Positions 18,489 through 26,685 of a stretch of 64,000 bases of DNA are shown one piece after another. The notes under the pieces are model-generated. The model searched no databases, was not told the origin of the DNA, and was given only the letters and a program-made list of their open reading frames with translations. Each line of letters starts with the position of its first letter. The first letter of the stretch is position 1. A program made the translations under genes and the position numbers. This stretch comes from Cognatishimia activa. GTDB taxonomy: Bacteria; Pseudomonadota; Alphaproteobacteria; Rhodobacterales; Rhodobacteraceae. The DNA is taken from the NCBI RefSeq assembly GCF_001458335.1, contig NZ_CYTO01000020.1, positions 62,001-126,000 of the forward strand, read 5' to 3'.

Positions 18489-19688
18489 TCAGTTGTTTTC
18501 TAAAGCGGCAGCAATACGCTCTGCCAATTGCCGGGCGACGGCGTCTTTTTCCATGCGCGGCCAGTGTTCGGCGCCCGCATCTGAGATCAAAACAACGGCG
18601 TTCTCACGACCGCCCATGATCCCGGTCTCCGGGCTGACATCATTGGCCACAATCCAATCACATCCCTTACGCACACGCTTTCTCGTAGCGTTTTCGATCA
18701 CATCATCTGTTTCTGCAGCAAACCCAACGACCAGTGCTGGGCGTTCTTTTCCTGACTGAGACACGCTTGCGAGAATATCCGGGTTTTCCGCAAAACTTAG
18801 GCTTGGGATTTTGCCGTCTTGCTTCTTGATCTTGCTGTCGCTGGCCCCATCCACATGCCAATCAGCAACTGCGGCCGCGAAAATGGCAGCATCAGCAGGT
18901 AAGGCTGCGTCAACGGCGTCTTTCATTTCTTTGGCGGTTTCGACCTCGACCACATGGGCCCCTTCCGGGCGCGGCTCGTCCGCAGGGCCAGTGACAAACA
19001 CGACTTCTGCCCCAAGCATCGAAAGCGCGCGCGCTATTGCTGTGCCTTGTGCGCCGGAAGACCGGTTTGCGATGTAGCGCACCGGGTCAATCGGTTCATG
19101 GGTTGGGCCGGACGTGACAATGATGCGCCGGCCGGTCAGGGGACCTTCCGCCAATTGGTTTTCAATCGCAGTTACAATTTCGGCGGGCTCTGCCATGCGA
19201 CCGGGGCCATATTCGCCGCACGCCATGTCACCTTCGTTGGGCCCTACAAAAGCGACACCGTCTCGCTTGAGCATTTGAAGATTGCGTTGAGTCGCGGGGT
19301 GTTCCCACATCCGCACGTTCATAGCGGGTGCCACCAAGACCTGCGTGTCTGTCGCCAAAAGGAGGGTGGATGCAAGATCATCCGCTTGGCCCGTCGCCAT
19401 TTTTGCCATCAGATTTGCAGTGGCTGGCGCAACAACGATCAAATCAGCAGACCGGGACAATTGAATATGGCCCATCTCTGCTTCATCGGTCAGATCAAAC
19501 AGATCCCGATAGGCTTTTTCCTCTGACAACGCCGATACGGAAAGCGGGGTGACAAACTCTTCCGCAGATTTTGTCAAAACAGGCGTGACCCACGCTCCGC
19601 GTTTGCGAAGCTGGCGGATCAGATCCAGCGATTTATAGGCGGCGATTCCGCCACTAATGATCAGAAGAATGCGTTTGTCTTCCAGCAT
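18489..19688 (-). CDS. coaBC: Bifunctional phosphopantothenoylcysteine decarboxylase/synthase
   Basis: A 399-residue fusion. Residues 1-180 are the flavin-dependent CoaC decarboxylase ([50 protein letters not shown]). Residues 185-399 are the CoaB synthetase ([22 protein letters not shown], and [10 protein letters not shown]). It makes 4'-phosphopantetheine from phosphopantothenate and cysteine for coenzyme A. It is the first gene of the coaBC-dut-thiF unit. Length and domain order are standard. Confidence 0.96.
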   Translation of the reverse strand: MLEDKRILLIISGGIAAYKSLDLIRQLRKRGAWVTPVLTKSAEEFVTPLSVSALSEEKAYRDLFDLTDEAEMGHIQLSRSADLIVVAPATANLMAKMATGQADDLASTLLLATDTQVLVAPAMNVRMWEHPATQRNLQMLKRDGVAFVGPNEGDMACGEYGPGRMAEPAEIVTAIENQLAEGPLTGRRIIVTSGPTHEPIDPVRYIANRSSGAQGTAIARALSMLGAEVVFVTGPADEPRPEGAHVVEVETAKEMKDAVDAALPADAAIFAAAVADWHVDGASDSKIKKQDGKIPSLSFAENPDILASVSQSGKERPALVVGFAAETDDVIENATRKRVRKGCDWIVANDVSPETGIMGGRENAVVLISDAGAEHWPRMEKDAVARQLAERIAAALENN

Positions 19689-19768
19689 TTGGCCCCTCCG
19701 AGGTCAGGCTGATCAGACACTATGCATTTGCGCGGGCGGAAACAAGCGCGCCCGCGCGTTGCGAAGAC

Positions 19769-20644
19769 TTAAGCGAGAAGCTGACGCAGCTCTGGCGCGT
19801 GTGCGGAAAGCGCGTTGCGCATTTTGGTCAGCGCAGAGACCTCCAACTGACGTACGCGCTCTTTTGAAATGCCCAGCGCCTGACCCAGAGTTTCCAGCGT
19901 TTGCGCTTCATCTGCCAATTTTCGCTGGCGAATGATCATTTGCTCACGATCTGTCAAATGGTCCATCGCCTCCCCGATCCACGCCTTTGCTTGCGCTTGA
20001 TCATGGTCACGCGAAACGGTGTCAGCGCCAATCGCATCTTCGTCTTCAAGAATGTCGATCCATTCTCGGCTGTCCTCGTCCGCCCCTTGCAGCGCATTCA
20101 ATGAGAAATCGCTGCCGGACAAACGGCCCTGCATCATCTGCACATCACTTACAGAAACGCCGATTTCAGTCGCGACCTGCTGGGCCAATTGATGGCTATC
20201 AAGATCCAAATCCGCTTTTTGTGCATCCCGCGACAGCTCTGCCTCGACGCGGCGCAGGTTAAAGAACAAGGACTTTTGCGCGGAGGTCGACCCGGTACGA
20301 ACCAATGACCAATTGCGCATCACATGGTCCTGAATGCTCGCCCGGATCCACCAGACCGCATAGGTCGAGAAACGCACGCCGCGATCAGGGTCAAACTTTT
20401 CCGCCGCCTTCATCAGACCAACACCGGCTTCTTGGATCAGGTCTGGCACTGGTACGCCGTATCGTTTGAATTTCATCGCCATGGATATCGCGAGACGCAT
20501 ATAAGCCATGGTCAGTTTGTGCAGGGATTTTTCGTCTCTGTCGTCGCGCCAAGCGCGGGCCAGTTCCAGCTCTTGTTCCGGTTCAAGCAATTTGGTTTTC
20601 ATGGCGGCTTGGGTCACCATGTTCTTACGTTCTTGCGTATGCAT
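19769..20644 (-). CDS. rpoH2: RpoHII-type sigma-32 factor
   Basis: A 291-residue group 3 sigma factor. Region 2 includes MAYMRLAISMAMKFKRYGVP and FSTYAVWWIRASIQDHVMRN; the RpoH box reads QKSLFFNLRR; region 4 ends with LGQALGISKERVRQLEVSAL. The Rhodobacteraceae carry two RpoH proteins, and this one has the features of RpoHII, which serves the singlet-oxygen and general oxidative response downstream of the ECF factor RpoE. A candidate RpoE-type promoter lies upstream. The ATG at 20644 follows GGGAGACGG. The II rather than I assignment is likely but made from memory of the family. Confidence 0.88.
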   Translation of the reverse strand: MHTQERKNMVTQAAMKTKLLEPEQELELARAWRDDRDEKSLHKLTMAYMRLAISMAMKFKRYGVPVPDLIQEAGVGLMKAAEKFDPDRGVRFSTYAVWWIRASIQDHVMRNWSLVRTGSTSAQKSLFFNLRRVEAELSRDAQKADLDLDSHQLAQQVATEIGVSVSDVQMMQGRLSGSDFSLNALQGADEDSREWIDILEDEDAIGADTVSRDHDQAQAKAWIGEAMDHLTDREQMIIRQRKLADEAQTLETLGQALGISKERVRQLEVSALTKMRNALSAHAPELRQLLA

Positions 20645-20674
20645 GTCCGTCTCCCTTGCTTGCCAGCTTTTCTG

Positions 20675-20704
20675 GTATTACGCAGGGGGGCGGAATTTGG
20701 ATCA
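20675..20704 (-). promoter_or_regulatory. Candidate RpoE (ECF11)-type promoter of rpoH2
   Basis: On the minus strand a TGATCC hexamer (20704-20699) is followed after 18 bases by TAATAC (20680-20675), about 30 bases before the rpoH2 start. TGATCC is the -35 element of RpoE/ChrR-regulated promoters in Rhodobacter, where rpoHII is a known RpoE target. The -10 match is only partial. Confidence 0.5.
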
Positions 20705-20718
20705 ATTCTAAGGTGCCA

Positions 20719-21240
20719 ATGTTACCGAAACTGTCATTTATTCTGGGCGGCGCGGCGTCCGGCAAATCAGCTTTCGCTGAGCAACTCGTGATTCAGACAG
20801 GTGCGCCAAGGGTTTACATCGCAACGGCACAGGTCTTTGATGCGGAGATGCGCGCCAAGGTAGACGCTCATTTGACGATGCGTGGCACGGATTGGCGCAC
20901 GATTGAAGCACCTACTGACCTGTCCGACGCCTTTGCGTCGATCAATCAAGATGAAGTGGTCTTGCTGGATTGCGCGACAATGTGGCTCTCAAATCATATG
21001 ATGGCTGAGGCGGATATCGCTGCGGAAACTGAAGGCCTTCTGGCTCAAATCAATGACTGCTCCGGCCGTGTCGTTGTGGTGTCTAACGAGGTCGGGATGG
21101 GCATTGTCCCAGATAACGCTTTGGCACGAAGATTCCGCGACGCCCAAGGCAAGCTCAATCAGCAAATAGCGGCGCAGGCGGAGCTCGCCGTGTTTGTTGT
21201 TGCCGGTCTGCCGAATGTTCTAAAGGGGCAATTGCCATGA
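20719..21240 (+). CDS. cobU: Adenosylcobinamide kinase/guanylyltransferase
   Basis: A 173-residue CobU/CobP enzyme. The P-loop GGAASGKS spans residues 10-17; the guanylyl-acceptor His region and the GTP motif VVSNEVGMGIVP are present. It phosphorylates adenosylcobinamide and adds GMP, a late step in cobalamin assembly. Cobalamin is needed by the ethylmalonyl-CoA mutase encoded elsewhere in this window. The ATG at 20719 matches the usual N-terminus; a longer in-frame reading is unlikely. It overlaps the next gene by 4 bases and is divergent from rpoH2. Confidence 0.93.
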   Translation: MLPKLSFILGGAASGKSAFAEQLVIQTGAPRVYIATAQVFDAEMRAKVDAHLTMRGTDWRTIEAPTDLSDAFASINQDEVVLLDCATMWLSNHMMAEADIAAETEGLLAQINDCSGRVVVVSNEVGMGIVPDNALARRFRDAQGKLNQQIAAQAELAVFVVAGLPNVLKGQLP

Positions 21241-21803
21241 GCCGCCTCTTCCTTGTGCGCCATGGCCCCACCCATGCAAAATCCATGGTCGGTTGGTCTG
21301 ACCTACCGGCGGACCTTTCGGATACAGCCGCTTTGGCACGGCTTGAGGCATCGCTACCGGCCGACGCCAAGATAGTGTCCTCTGACCTGTCACGTGCAAT
21401 TGAAACGGCAAACGCCATTCAAGGCGCGCGCCTGCGTTTGCCCCATCATAGTGACCTGCGTGAAATTCACTTCGGGGATTGGGAGCTAAAGACCCACACG
21501 GAAATTGCAGACAAAGACCACATGATGGCGTTTTGGGATCAACCCGGGGAAATCAACGCACCAAATGGCGAAAACTGGAACGGGTTCTCCGCCCGTGTCG
21601 ACCAAGCGATTGACGCTTTGATGTCGGAATACGAGGGCGACTTAGTGGTCGTTTGCCATTTTGGTGTGGTCGTTACGCAAATCCAACGGGCCCTAAACAT
21701 CTCGGCTTATGAGGCCTTCGGTCACAAGATCAGCAACCTCTCCGTCACCGAAATCCACACACAGCCAAATTGGTCCGCCCCAAGGATTAATCACGTTTTG
21801 TGA
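21237..21803 (+). CDS. Histidine phosphatase, possible alpha-ribazole phosphatase
   Basis: A 188-residue phosphoglycerate-mutase-like protein with the catalytic RHG motif (LFLVRHGPTHA) near the N-terminus, the Glu-containing loop LREIHFGDWE and the second His in VVCHFGVV. Its 4-base overlap with cobU suggests it could be CobC, which removes the phosphate from alpha-ribazole phosphate or adenosylcobalamin phosphate. Family membership is sure; the cobalamin role rests on context only. Confidence 0.8.
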   Translation: MSRLFLVRHGPTHAKSMVGWSDLPADLSDTAALARLEASLPADAKIVSSDLSRAIETANAIQGARLRLPHHSDLREIHFGDWELKTHTEIADKDHMMAFWDQPGEINAPNGENWNGFSARVDQAIDALMSEYEGDLVVVCHFGVVVTQIQRALNISAYEAFGHKISNLSVTEIHTQPNWSAPRINHVL

Positions 21804-21861
21804 TGCTGCACTCAACAAAACCTCGTTTTGCTGACCGGGCCACCTGACGTAGCCTCTGGCT

Positions 21862-22743
21862 ATGACCTATGATCTTGTTATTGGCGATTATGCCTATTCT
21901 TCGTGGTCCCTGAGGGGCTGGTTGCTTTTTGAAAAATTCGACATTCCACGCAATGTCACTCTGGTGGAATTCAGCTCCGACGCATCTGTCAAAGAACAGA
22001 TGCCAAGCTTTGCACCCGCCCGGACCGTCCCCACGATCCGCACCCCAGACGGTGGAATCATCTCTGAAAGCTATGCCATTGCCGAGGATCTGGCAGACCG
22101 GCACCCAGACGCAGGAATTTGGCCTGAAAACCCAAAGCATCGATCTGTTGCTCGGTCGTTGGCGGCGGAAATGCATTCGGGATTTGCCTCATTGCGCAAT
22201 GCTTGCCCAATGAATCTGCGACAGTCTTTTGTTTGGGAAAGCCCAGATGCTGCTGTGCTGGCTGACCTCGAGAGGATCGAAGAAATCTGGGCATGGGCTC
22301 GAAAAGAATGCGGCACCGAGGATGGTGGTTGGCTTTGCGGCAACTATTCCGCCGTTGATGCAATGTATGCCCCGGTCGCTATGCGCATTGCTGGGTTTAG
22401 CCTACCAGTTGGAAGCAGAGCACTGGCCTATGTCGACATGCACCTCAATGACCTTGCCTTGCGGCGTTGGCGGGCCATGGGACTGGTTCGCGGCGCTCAT
22501 CTTTCATTTTATGATCAGCCACACCCACAGAGAGCCTGGCCAGGCCCAACGCCATTGAAAGCTCAGGCCGCTGAAGGCGCACCTGTTAACGATCTGTGCC
22601 CATATAGCGGCAAGAAAAGCACCAATATGCTTGAGCTAGACGGTGTGATCTACGGTTTTTGTAATGCCTTCTGCCGTGACAAAACCGTTGCCGACCCAGA
22701 AGCTTGGCCCGCATTCACCCAAGTCCGCGCAGAACATGGTTAA
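21862..22743 (+). CDS. Glutathione S-transferase-like protein with C-terminal TRASH-like Cys module
   Basis: A 293-residue protein. Residues 1-80 have a thioredoxin-like GST N-domain (YSSWSLRGWLLFEKFDIP, then VPTIRTPDGGIISESYAIAEDL), followed by an all-helical C-domain to about residue 210. The last 50 residues form an extra segment with C246-PYS, then F-C267-NAF-C271. The C-x20-C-x3-C spacing is like the zinc-binding TRASH/YHS treble clef, with the second Cys replaced by Ser249. GST-like folds conjugate or reduce with glutathione. The function of the added module is unknown. Confidence 0.82.
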   Translation: MTYDLVIGDYAYSSWSLRGWLLFEKFDIPRNVTLVEFSSDASVKEQMPSFAPARTVPTIRTPDGGIISESYAIAEDLADRHPDAGIWPENPKHRSVARSLAAEMHSGFASLRNACPMNLRQSFVWESPDAAVLADLERIEEIWAWARKECGTEDGGWLCGNYSAVDAMYAPVAMRIAGFSLPVGSRALAYVDMHLNDLALRRWRAMGLVRGAHLSFYDQPHPQRAWPGPTPLKAQAAEGAPVNDLCPYSGKKSTNMLELDGVIYGFCNAFCRDKTVADPEAWPAFTQVRAEHG

Positions 22744-22755
22744 TAATCGAGTAAC

Positions 22756-22795
22756 GCTCTCCCCAATATGGTTCTTGCAAACCGCTGGGGAGAGC
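22756..22795 (+). promoter_or_regulatory. Hairpin covering the ribosome binding site of yifB
   Basis: GCTCTCCCCA (22756-22765) and TGGGGAGAGC (22786-22795) form a perfect 10-bp stem with a 20-base loop. The right arm includes the Shine-Dalgarno sequence GGGGAGAG and ends 1 base before the yifB ATG at 22797. In RNA this would hide the ribosome binding site. It may also act as the 3' end structure of the upstream gene. Confidence 0.6.
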
Positions 22796-22796
22796 C

Positions 22797-24305
22797 ATGG
22801 TCGCCAAATCCTACACCGTCGCCTTTGAGGGCGTGCAAGCGCATCAAGTGGAAGTCCAATGCGCGGTGACCGCTGGATTGCCCGCGTTCTCCGTCGTCGG
22901 CCTGCCTGACAAAGCGGTTTCTGAAGCGCGCGACCGGGTCCGTGCAGCCCTGACCTCTTTAGCAATTGCTCTGCCGTCCAAACGCATCACAATCAACTTA
23001 TCGCCTGCGGACCTCCCCAAAGAAGGCAGCCATTTCGACCTACCCATCGCCATGGCCTTGTTGGCTGCGATAGAGATTATCCCGAAAGATGCGGCAGAAG
23101 GAGCCGTTTCATTGGGCGAGTTGTCACTTGATGGCGCATTGGTGCCCGTTATTGGCGCTTTACCCGCCGCCATGTCCGCGGCCGAAGAAAACCGGATGTT
23201 GCTGTGCCCCGAAGCCTCCGGAGCAGAGGCCGCTTGGGTCGGCGCGGCGCAGGTGATTGGTGCCGGTAATTTGGCGGATGTGATCCGTCATTTTACCGGC
23301 CAAAGCCCGCTACCACCGTGCGAACCCGGCGAAGTGACAACCGCGGTCGGCACAAAAGACATGCGTGACGTGAAAGGCCAAGAGCGCGCCAAACGCGCTT
23401 TAGAGATCGCCGCTGCAGGACGGCATCATGTGATGATGGTCGGCTCGCCCGGATCAGGAAAATCTATGCTCGCGTCCCGTTTGCCAACTATTTTGCCGCC
23501 CCTGTCTGCTGTTGAAGCGCTGGAAACCAGCATGATCCATTCGCTTTCAGGACTATTGGATCAGGGTGGCATTTCGATGCAACGCCCTTTCCGGGAACCT
23601 CATCACACCGCGTCGATGGCCGCAATTGTCGGCGGCGGCAGACGCGCCTCGCCGGGAGAAATCAGCCTTGCCCATAACGGTGTCCTTTTCATGGATGAAC
23701 TGCCAGAGTTTTCAAGGCAGGTCTTGGAAACACTGCGCCAGCCGATTGAAACCGGAGAGGTCATGGTTGCGCGCGCGAATGCCCACGTGACCTATCCCTG
23801 CCGTTTTATGATGGTCGCCGCCGCAAATCCCTGTAAATGCGGCTACATGTACGACCCATCACGCGCTTGCCCGAAAGTGCCAAATTGTGGAGAGGACTAC
23901 CTTGGACGCATCTCTGGCCCGTTATTGGATCGTATTGATCTGAGAATTGAGGTCCCGCCCGTGAGCTATCAAGACTTGGATTTACCGGCTGACGGAGAGA
24001 CATCAGCCACGATCGCTTCGCGCGTAGCTTCCGCGCGGGAGCAGCAGATGTCACGCTTCAAAGACCAAAGCTTCATTCGATCCAACGCCGATATGCAGGG
24101 TGCACTGTTGGAAGAGGTGGCGGCCCCAGATAATGAAGGGCGCGCGCTGTTGGGAAAGGCTGCCGAGCGGTTTGGCCTCACCGCGCGTGGTTATCATCGC
24201 GTATTACGTGTTGCGCGCACCATTGCCGATTTGGCCGAAAGCGACAAAATCCACCGAGATCATATAGCAGAAGCGATCAGCTACCGGATGGCTGCGGCAC
24301 ATTAA
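22797..24305 (+). CDS. comM: YifB/ComM-family Mg-chelatase-like AAA+ ATPase
   Basis: A 502-residue protein. Residues 1-170 are the Lon-protease-like ChlI domain (FSVVGLPDKAVSEARDRVRAA, then INLSPADLPKEGSHFDLPIA). The AAA+ core has Walker A GSPGSGKS near 216, Walker B GVLFMDELPEF, and a C-terminal Mg-chelatase segment (LTARGYHRVLRVARTIADL). ComM-type proteins are branch-migration helicases that aid integration of taken-up DNA. A perfect inverted repeat sequesters its ribosome binding site. It meets gshB tail to tail. Confidence 0.92.
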   Translation: MVAKSYTVAFEGVQAHQVEVQCAVTAGLPAFSVVGLPDKAVSEARDRVRAALTSLAIALPSKRITINLSPADLPKEGSHFDLPIAMALLAAIEIIPKDAAEGAVSLGELSLDGALVPVIGALPAAMSAAEENRMLLCPEASGAEAAWVGAAQVIGAGNLADVIRHFTGQSPLPPCEPGEVTTAVGTKDMRDVKGQERAKRALEIAAAGRHHVMMVGSPGSGKSMLASRLPTILPPLSAVEALETSMIHSLSGLLDQGGISMQRPFREPHHTASMAAIVGGGRRASPGEISLAHNGVLFMDELPEFSRQVLETLRQPIETGEVMVARANAHVTYPCRFMMVAAANPCKCGYMYDPSRACPKVPNCGEDYLGRISGPLLDRIDLRIEVPPVSYQDLDLPADGETSATIASRVASAREQQMSRFKDQSFIRSNADMQGALLEEVAAPDNEGRALLGKAAERFGLTARGYHRVLRVARTIADLAESDKIHRDHIAEAISYRMAAAH

Positions 24306-24308
24306 GCG

Positions 24309-25250
24309 TCAGACGAGTTTCGCTTCAATCGCTTCCCAGATCTTTTCAGCAATATTCACACCATCAAAGCGTTCAAGCTCTTGAATACCCGTCGGCGAGG
24401 TCACGTTAATCTCGGTCAAGTAATCGCCGATGACGTCAATCCCCACAAACACCTGCCCTTTTTCTTTCAAAAGCGGGCCGATGGCTGCGCAGATTTCAAG
24501 GTCCCGTTCCGTTAAACCAATTTTCTCAGGCCGACCGCCCACATGCATATTGCTGCGGGTCTCTCCAGCCGCAGGAACGCGGTTGATCGCGCCAACGGGT
24601 TCGCCGTCAACCAAGATGACTCGCTTGTCGCCATTGCTCACATCAGGCAGGAACTTTTGGACAATCAGCGGCTCTCGGCTGAACCCCGTGAAGAGCTCAT
24701 GCAGGCTCGAGAGATTACGATCATTTGCATCAAGCCGAAAAACGCCTGCACCGCCATTGCCGTATAGCGGCTTTAGGATCACGTCTTTATGCTTGGCTTT
24801 GAAGTCTTTGATCGTCTCGAGATCGCGCGCAATTGTGGTTGGTGGGGTCAGCTCTGGGAAATCCAAAACCAGCAGTTTTTCCGGGTAATTCCGCACCCAG
24901 AACGGGTCATTCACCACCAACACATCATCTTTCAGGCGGTCAAGTAGATGCGTGGATGTGATGTAATGCATATCAAACGGCGGGTCTTGGCGGAGCCAAA
25001 TCACATCAAAATCACTAAGGTCAACTTTCTCAAGCGGCCCGAGATCCACGTGGTTGCCCTGCTCACGGCGCACAACCATGGAATGCCCGCGTGCCGTGAT
25101 GACGCCTTCTTCATAAGCCAGCTGGTCTGGGGAGTAGTAAAACAATTGATGCCCGCGCGCCTGCGCTTCTTCGGCAATCCGAAATGAACTATCTGCGTTG
25201 ATATCGACCGCATCAATCGGGTCCATTTGAAAGGCGATTCTTTTGGTCAT
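24309..25250 (-). CDS. gshB: Glutathione synthetase
   Basis: A 313-residue ATP-grasp enzyme with the GshB opening (RIAFQMDPIDAVDINADSSF), the conserved WLRQDPPFDMHYIT, and ATP-binding segments VILKPLYGNGGAGVFRL and INVTSPTGIQE. It joins gamma-glutamylcysteine to glycine. The gene lies just downstream of yraN and rsmI on the same strand, an arrangement common in alphaproteobacteria. Length is typical. Confidence 0.96.
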   Translation of the reverse strand: MTKRIAFQMDPIDAVDINADSSFRIAEEAQARGHQLFYYSPDQLAYEEGVITARGHSMVVRREQGNHVDLGPLEKVDLSDFDVIWLRQDPPFDMHYITSTHLLDRLKDDVLVVNDPFWVRNYPEKLLVLDFPELTPPTTIARDLETIKDFKAKHKDVILKPLYGNGGAGVFRLDANDRNLSSLHELFTGFSREPLIVQKFLPDVSNGDKRVILVDGEPVGAINRVPAAGETRSNMHVGGRPEKIGLTERDLEICAAIGPLLKEKGQVFVGIDVIGDYLTEINVTSPTGIQELERFDGVNIAEKIWEAIEAKLV

Positions 25251-25328
25251 TTTGTTCTGGCTCGTTCTGGGCTTGTCCTGTGGTTCAGCCCATTACATGG
25301 CGTAGCGCCCTGCCGGTTGCAATGGCGA

Positions 25329-25718
25329 TCAGAACGCCATCAGTGCGTTTTCAAGAATTTGAACCGCGCCTGCACCATCAACCAGTGCCACATCAAACTG
25401 CATCTCCAGCAAATTTCCGCCTTCCAGCTTACTCGCGAAAACGGATGCTGCGTTAAAAATACGGTGGATTTGTTGTTGCGAAACGCGCTGCGCAGCCAAC
25501 TCATGGCTCCGCGACTTTTTGACTTCAACGAAGGTTAAACTGTCGCCCTTTCTGAAGACCAGATCGAGTTCCCCGCCGCCGCCGCGCCAACGCTGTGCAA
25601 TCAGATCGAAGCCGCGATCCTGATAGATGCGCCGAACAGAGTGTTCTGCAGCCTGTCCGGCCAAGAAATTCCGTTTTCCTCGTTGGGAACGAAATGTTGC
25701 GTTTTGATATGGCTGCAT
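25329..25718 (-). CDS. yraN: YraN/UPF0102 endonuclease-fold protein
   Basis: A 129-residue protein with the restriction-endonuclease-like motif of UPF0102: an early Glu (GQAAEHSVRRIY), then GGGGELDLVFRKGDSLTFVEVKKSR, giving the ExD-ExK catalytic pattern. The biological role is unknown; it is proposed to act on DNA or RNA. It is 16 bases after rsmI, the same pairing seen in E. coli (yraL-yraM-yraN). Confidence 0.88.
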   Translation of the reverse strand: MQPYQNATFRSQRGKRNFLAGQAAEHSVRRIYQDRGFDLIAQRWRGGGGELDLVFRKGDSLTFVEVKKSRSHELAAQRVSQQQIHRIFNAASVFASKLEGGNLLEMQFDVALVDGAGAVQILENALMAF

Positions 25719-25734
25719 ATGACAGGGCTTTCCT

Positions 25735-26592
25735 TTATTTCCCTTTCAGCTCTAGCGCCAACTTGTAAACTTTGCGTTTATTGGTGCCGAAGGCCTTTGC
25801 GACGGTGTCGGCGGCGTCGCGCACCGTCATGTTCTCCAATGCCTTTTGAAGCGCGCTTTCGATGTCTTCAGCGGAATTGTCGTCACCTTGCTTGCGGTCA
25901 ATCAAGACAACGATCTCACCCTTGACCTGCTGACCACCGAATGAGCTGGCCAGTTCTGACAGCTCACCGCGGCGCACTTCTTCAAATTTTTTGGTCAGTT
26001 CACGACAAACAACCGCGTTTCGGCTTGCACCCAAAACGTCCGCAGCATCGCCAAGCATTTCGGCCAAACGTTTCGGACTTTCATAAAAGACAAGGGTGCC
26101 CGGAACGTCTTTGACCGCGTCTAGCCCATTGCGCCGCGCAGTTTTTGCGTTCGGCAGGAAACCCGCAAAGAAAAACGCGTCCGTCGGCAGCCCTGCGAGC
26201 GTCAATGCTGTCGCAATGGCGGTCGGACCCGGCGCAGAAGTCACCAGATGCCCCGCTTCCGAGACCGTTTTGGCCAAGTGATAGCCCGGGTCTGCAATCA
26301 AAGGTGTCCCGGCTTCCGAAGCATATGCAACGGATCGACCTGCGTCCAAATGCTCGATCAGCTTTTGGCGTACGCCTTCGCCAGAATGGTCGTGATATGC
26401 CAGAACCTTGCGATCCCCCAATGGAACCCCATGAATCTCCATAAGCCGACGCAACGACCGGGTGTCTTCCGCGGCCAGCACATCAGCGCTTGCCAAGATA
26501 TCTAATGCACGCAGCGTGATGTCACGCGCCGTACCTATCGGTGTTGCGACAAAGTACAGCCCCGCCTTCAAAGGAACGATTTGATGATTCAA
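25735..26592 (-). CDS. rsmI: 16S rRNA (cytidine-1402-2'-O)-methyltransferase RsmI
   Basis: A 285-residue tetrapyrrole-methylase-fold enzyme. Conserved blocks are LYFVATPIGTARDITLRAL, AEDTRSLRRLM, ASEAGTPLIADPG and SAPGPTAIATAL. It methylates the 2'-O of C1402 in the decoding centre, using S-adenosylmethionine. It is divergent from the LpoA-like gene, with a 93-base gap between the chosen starts. Confidence 0.95.
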   Translation of the reverse strand: MNHQIVPLKAGLYFVATPIGTARDITLRALDILASADVLAAEDTRSLRRLMEIHGVPLGDRKVLAYHDHSGEGVRQKLIEHLDAGRSVAYASEAGTPLIADPGYHLAKTVSEAGHLVTSAPGPTAIATALTLAGLPTDAFFFAGFLPNAKTARRNGLDAVKDVPGTLVFYESPKRLAEMLGDAADVLGASRNAVVCRELTKKFEEVRRGELSELASSFGGQQVKGEIVVLIDRKQGDDNSAEDIESALQKALENMTVRDAADTVAKAFGTNKRKVYKLALELKGK

Positions 26593-26685
26593 CGCTGGAC
26601 CCTCCGCTTGGGGCGTTTATTATCCGCAGTCGAAACGGCGGTACGAGTTGCGCCGCCCATTTGGTACAGTCTGAGGATGTTGTTC

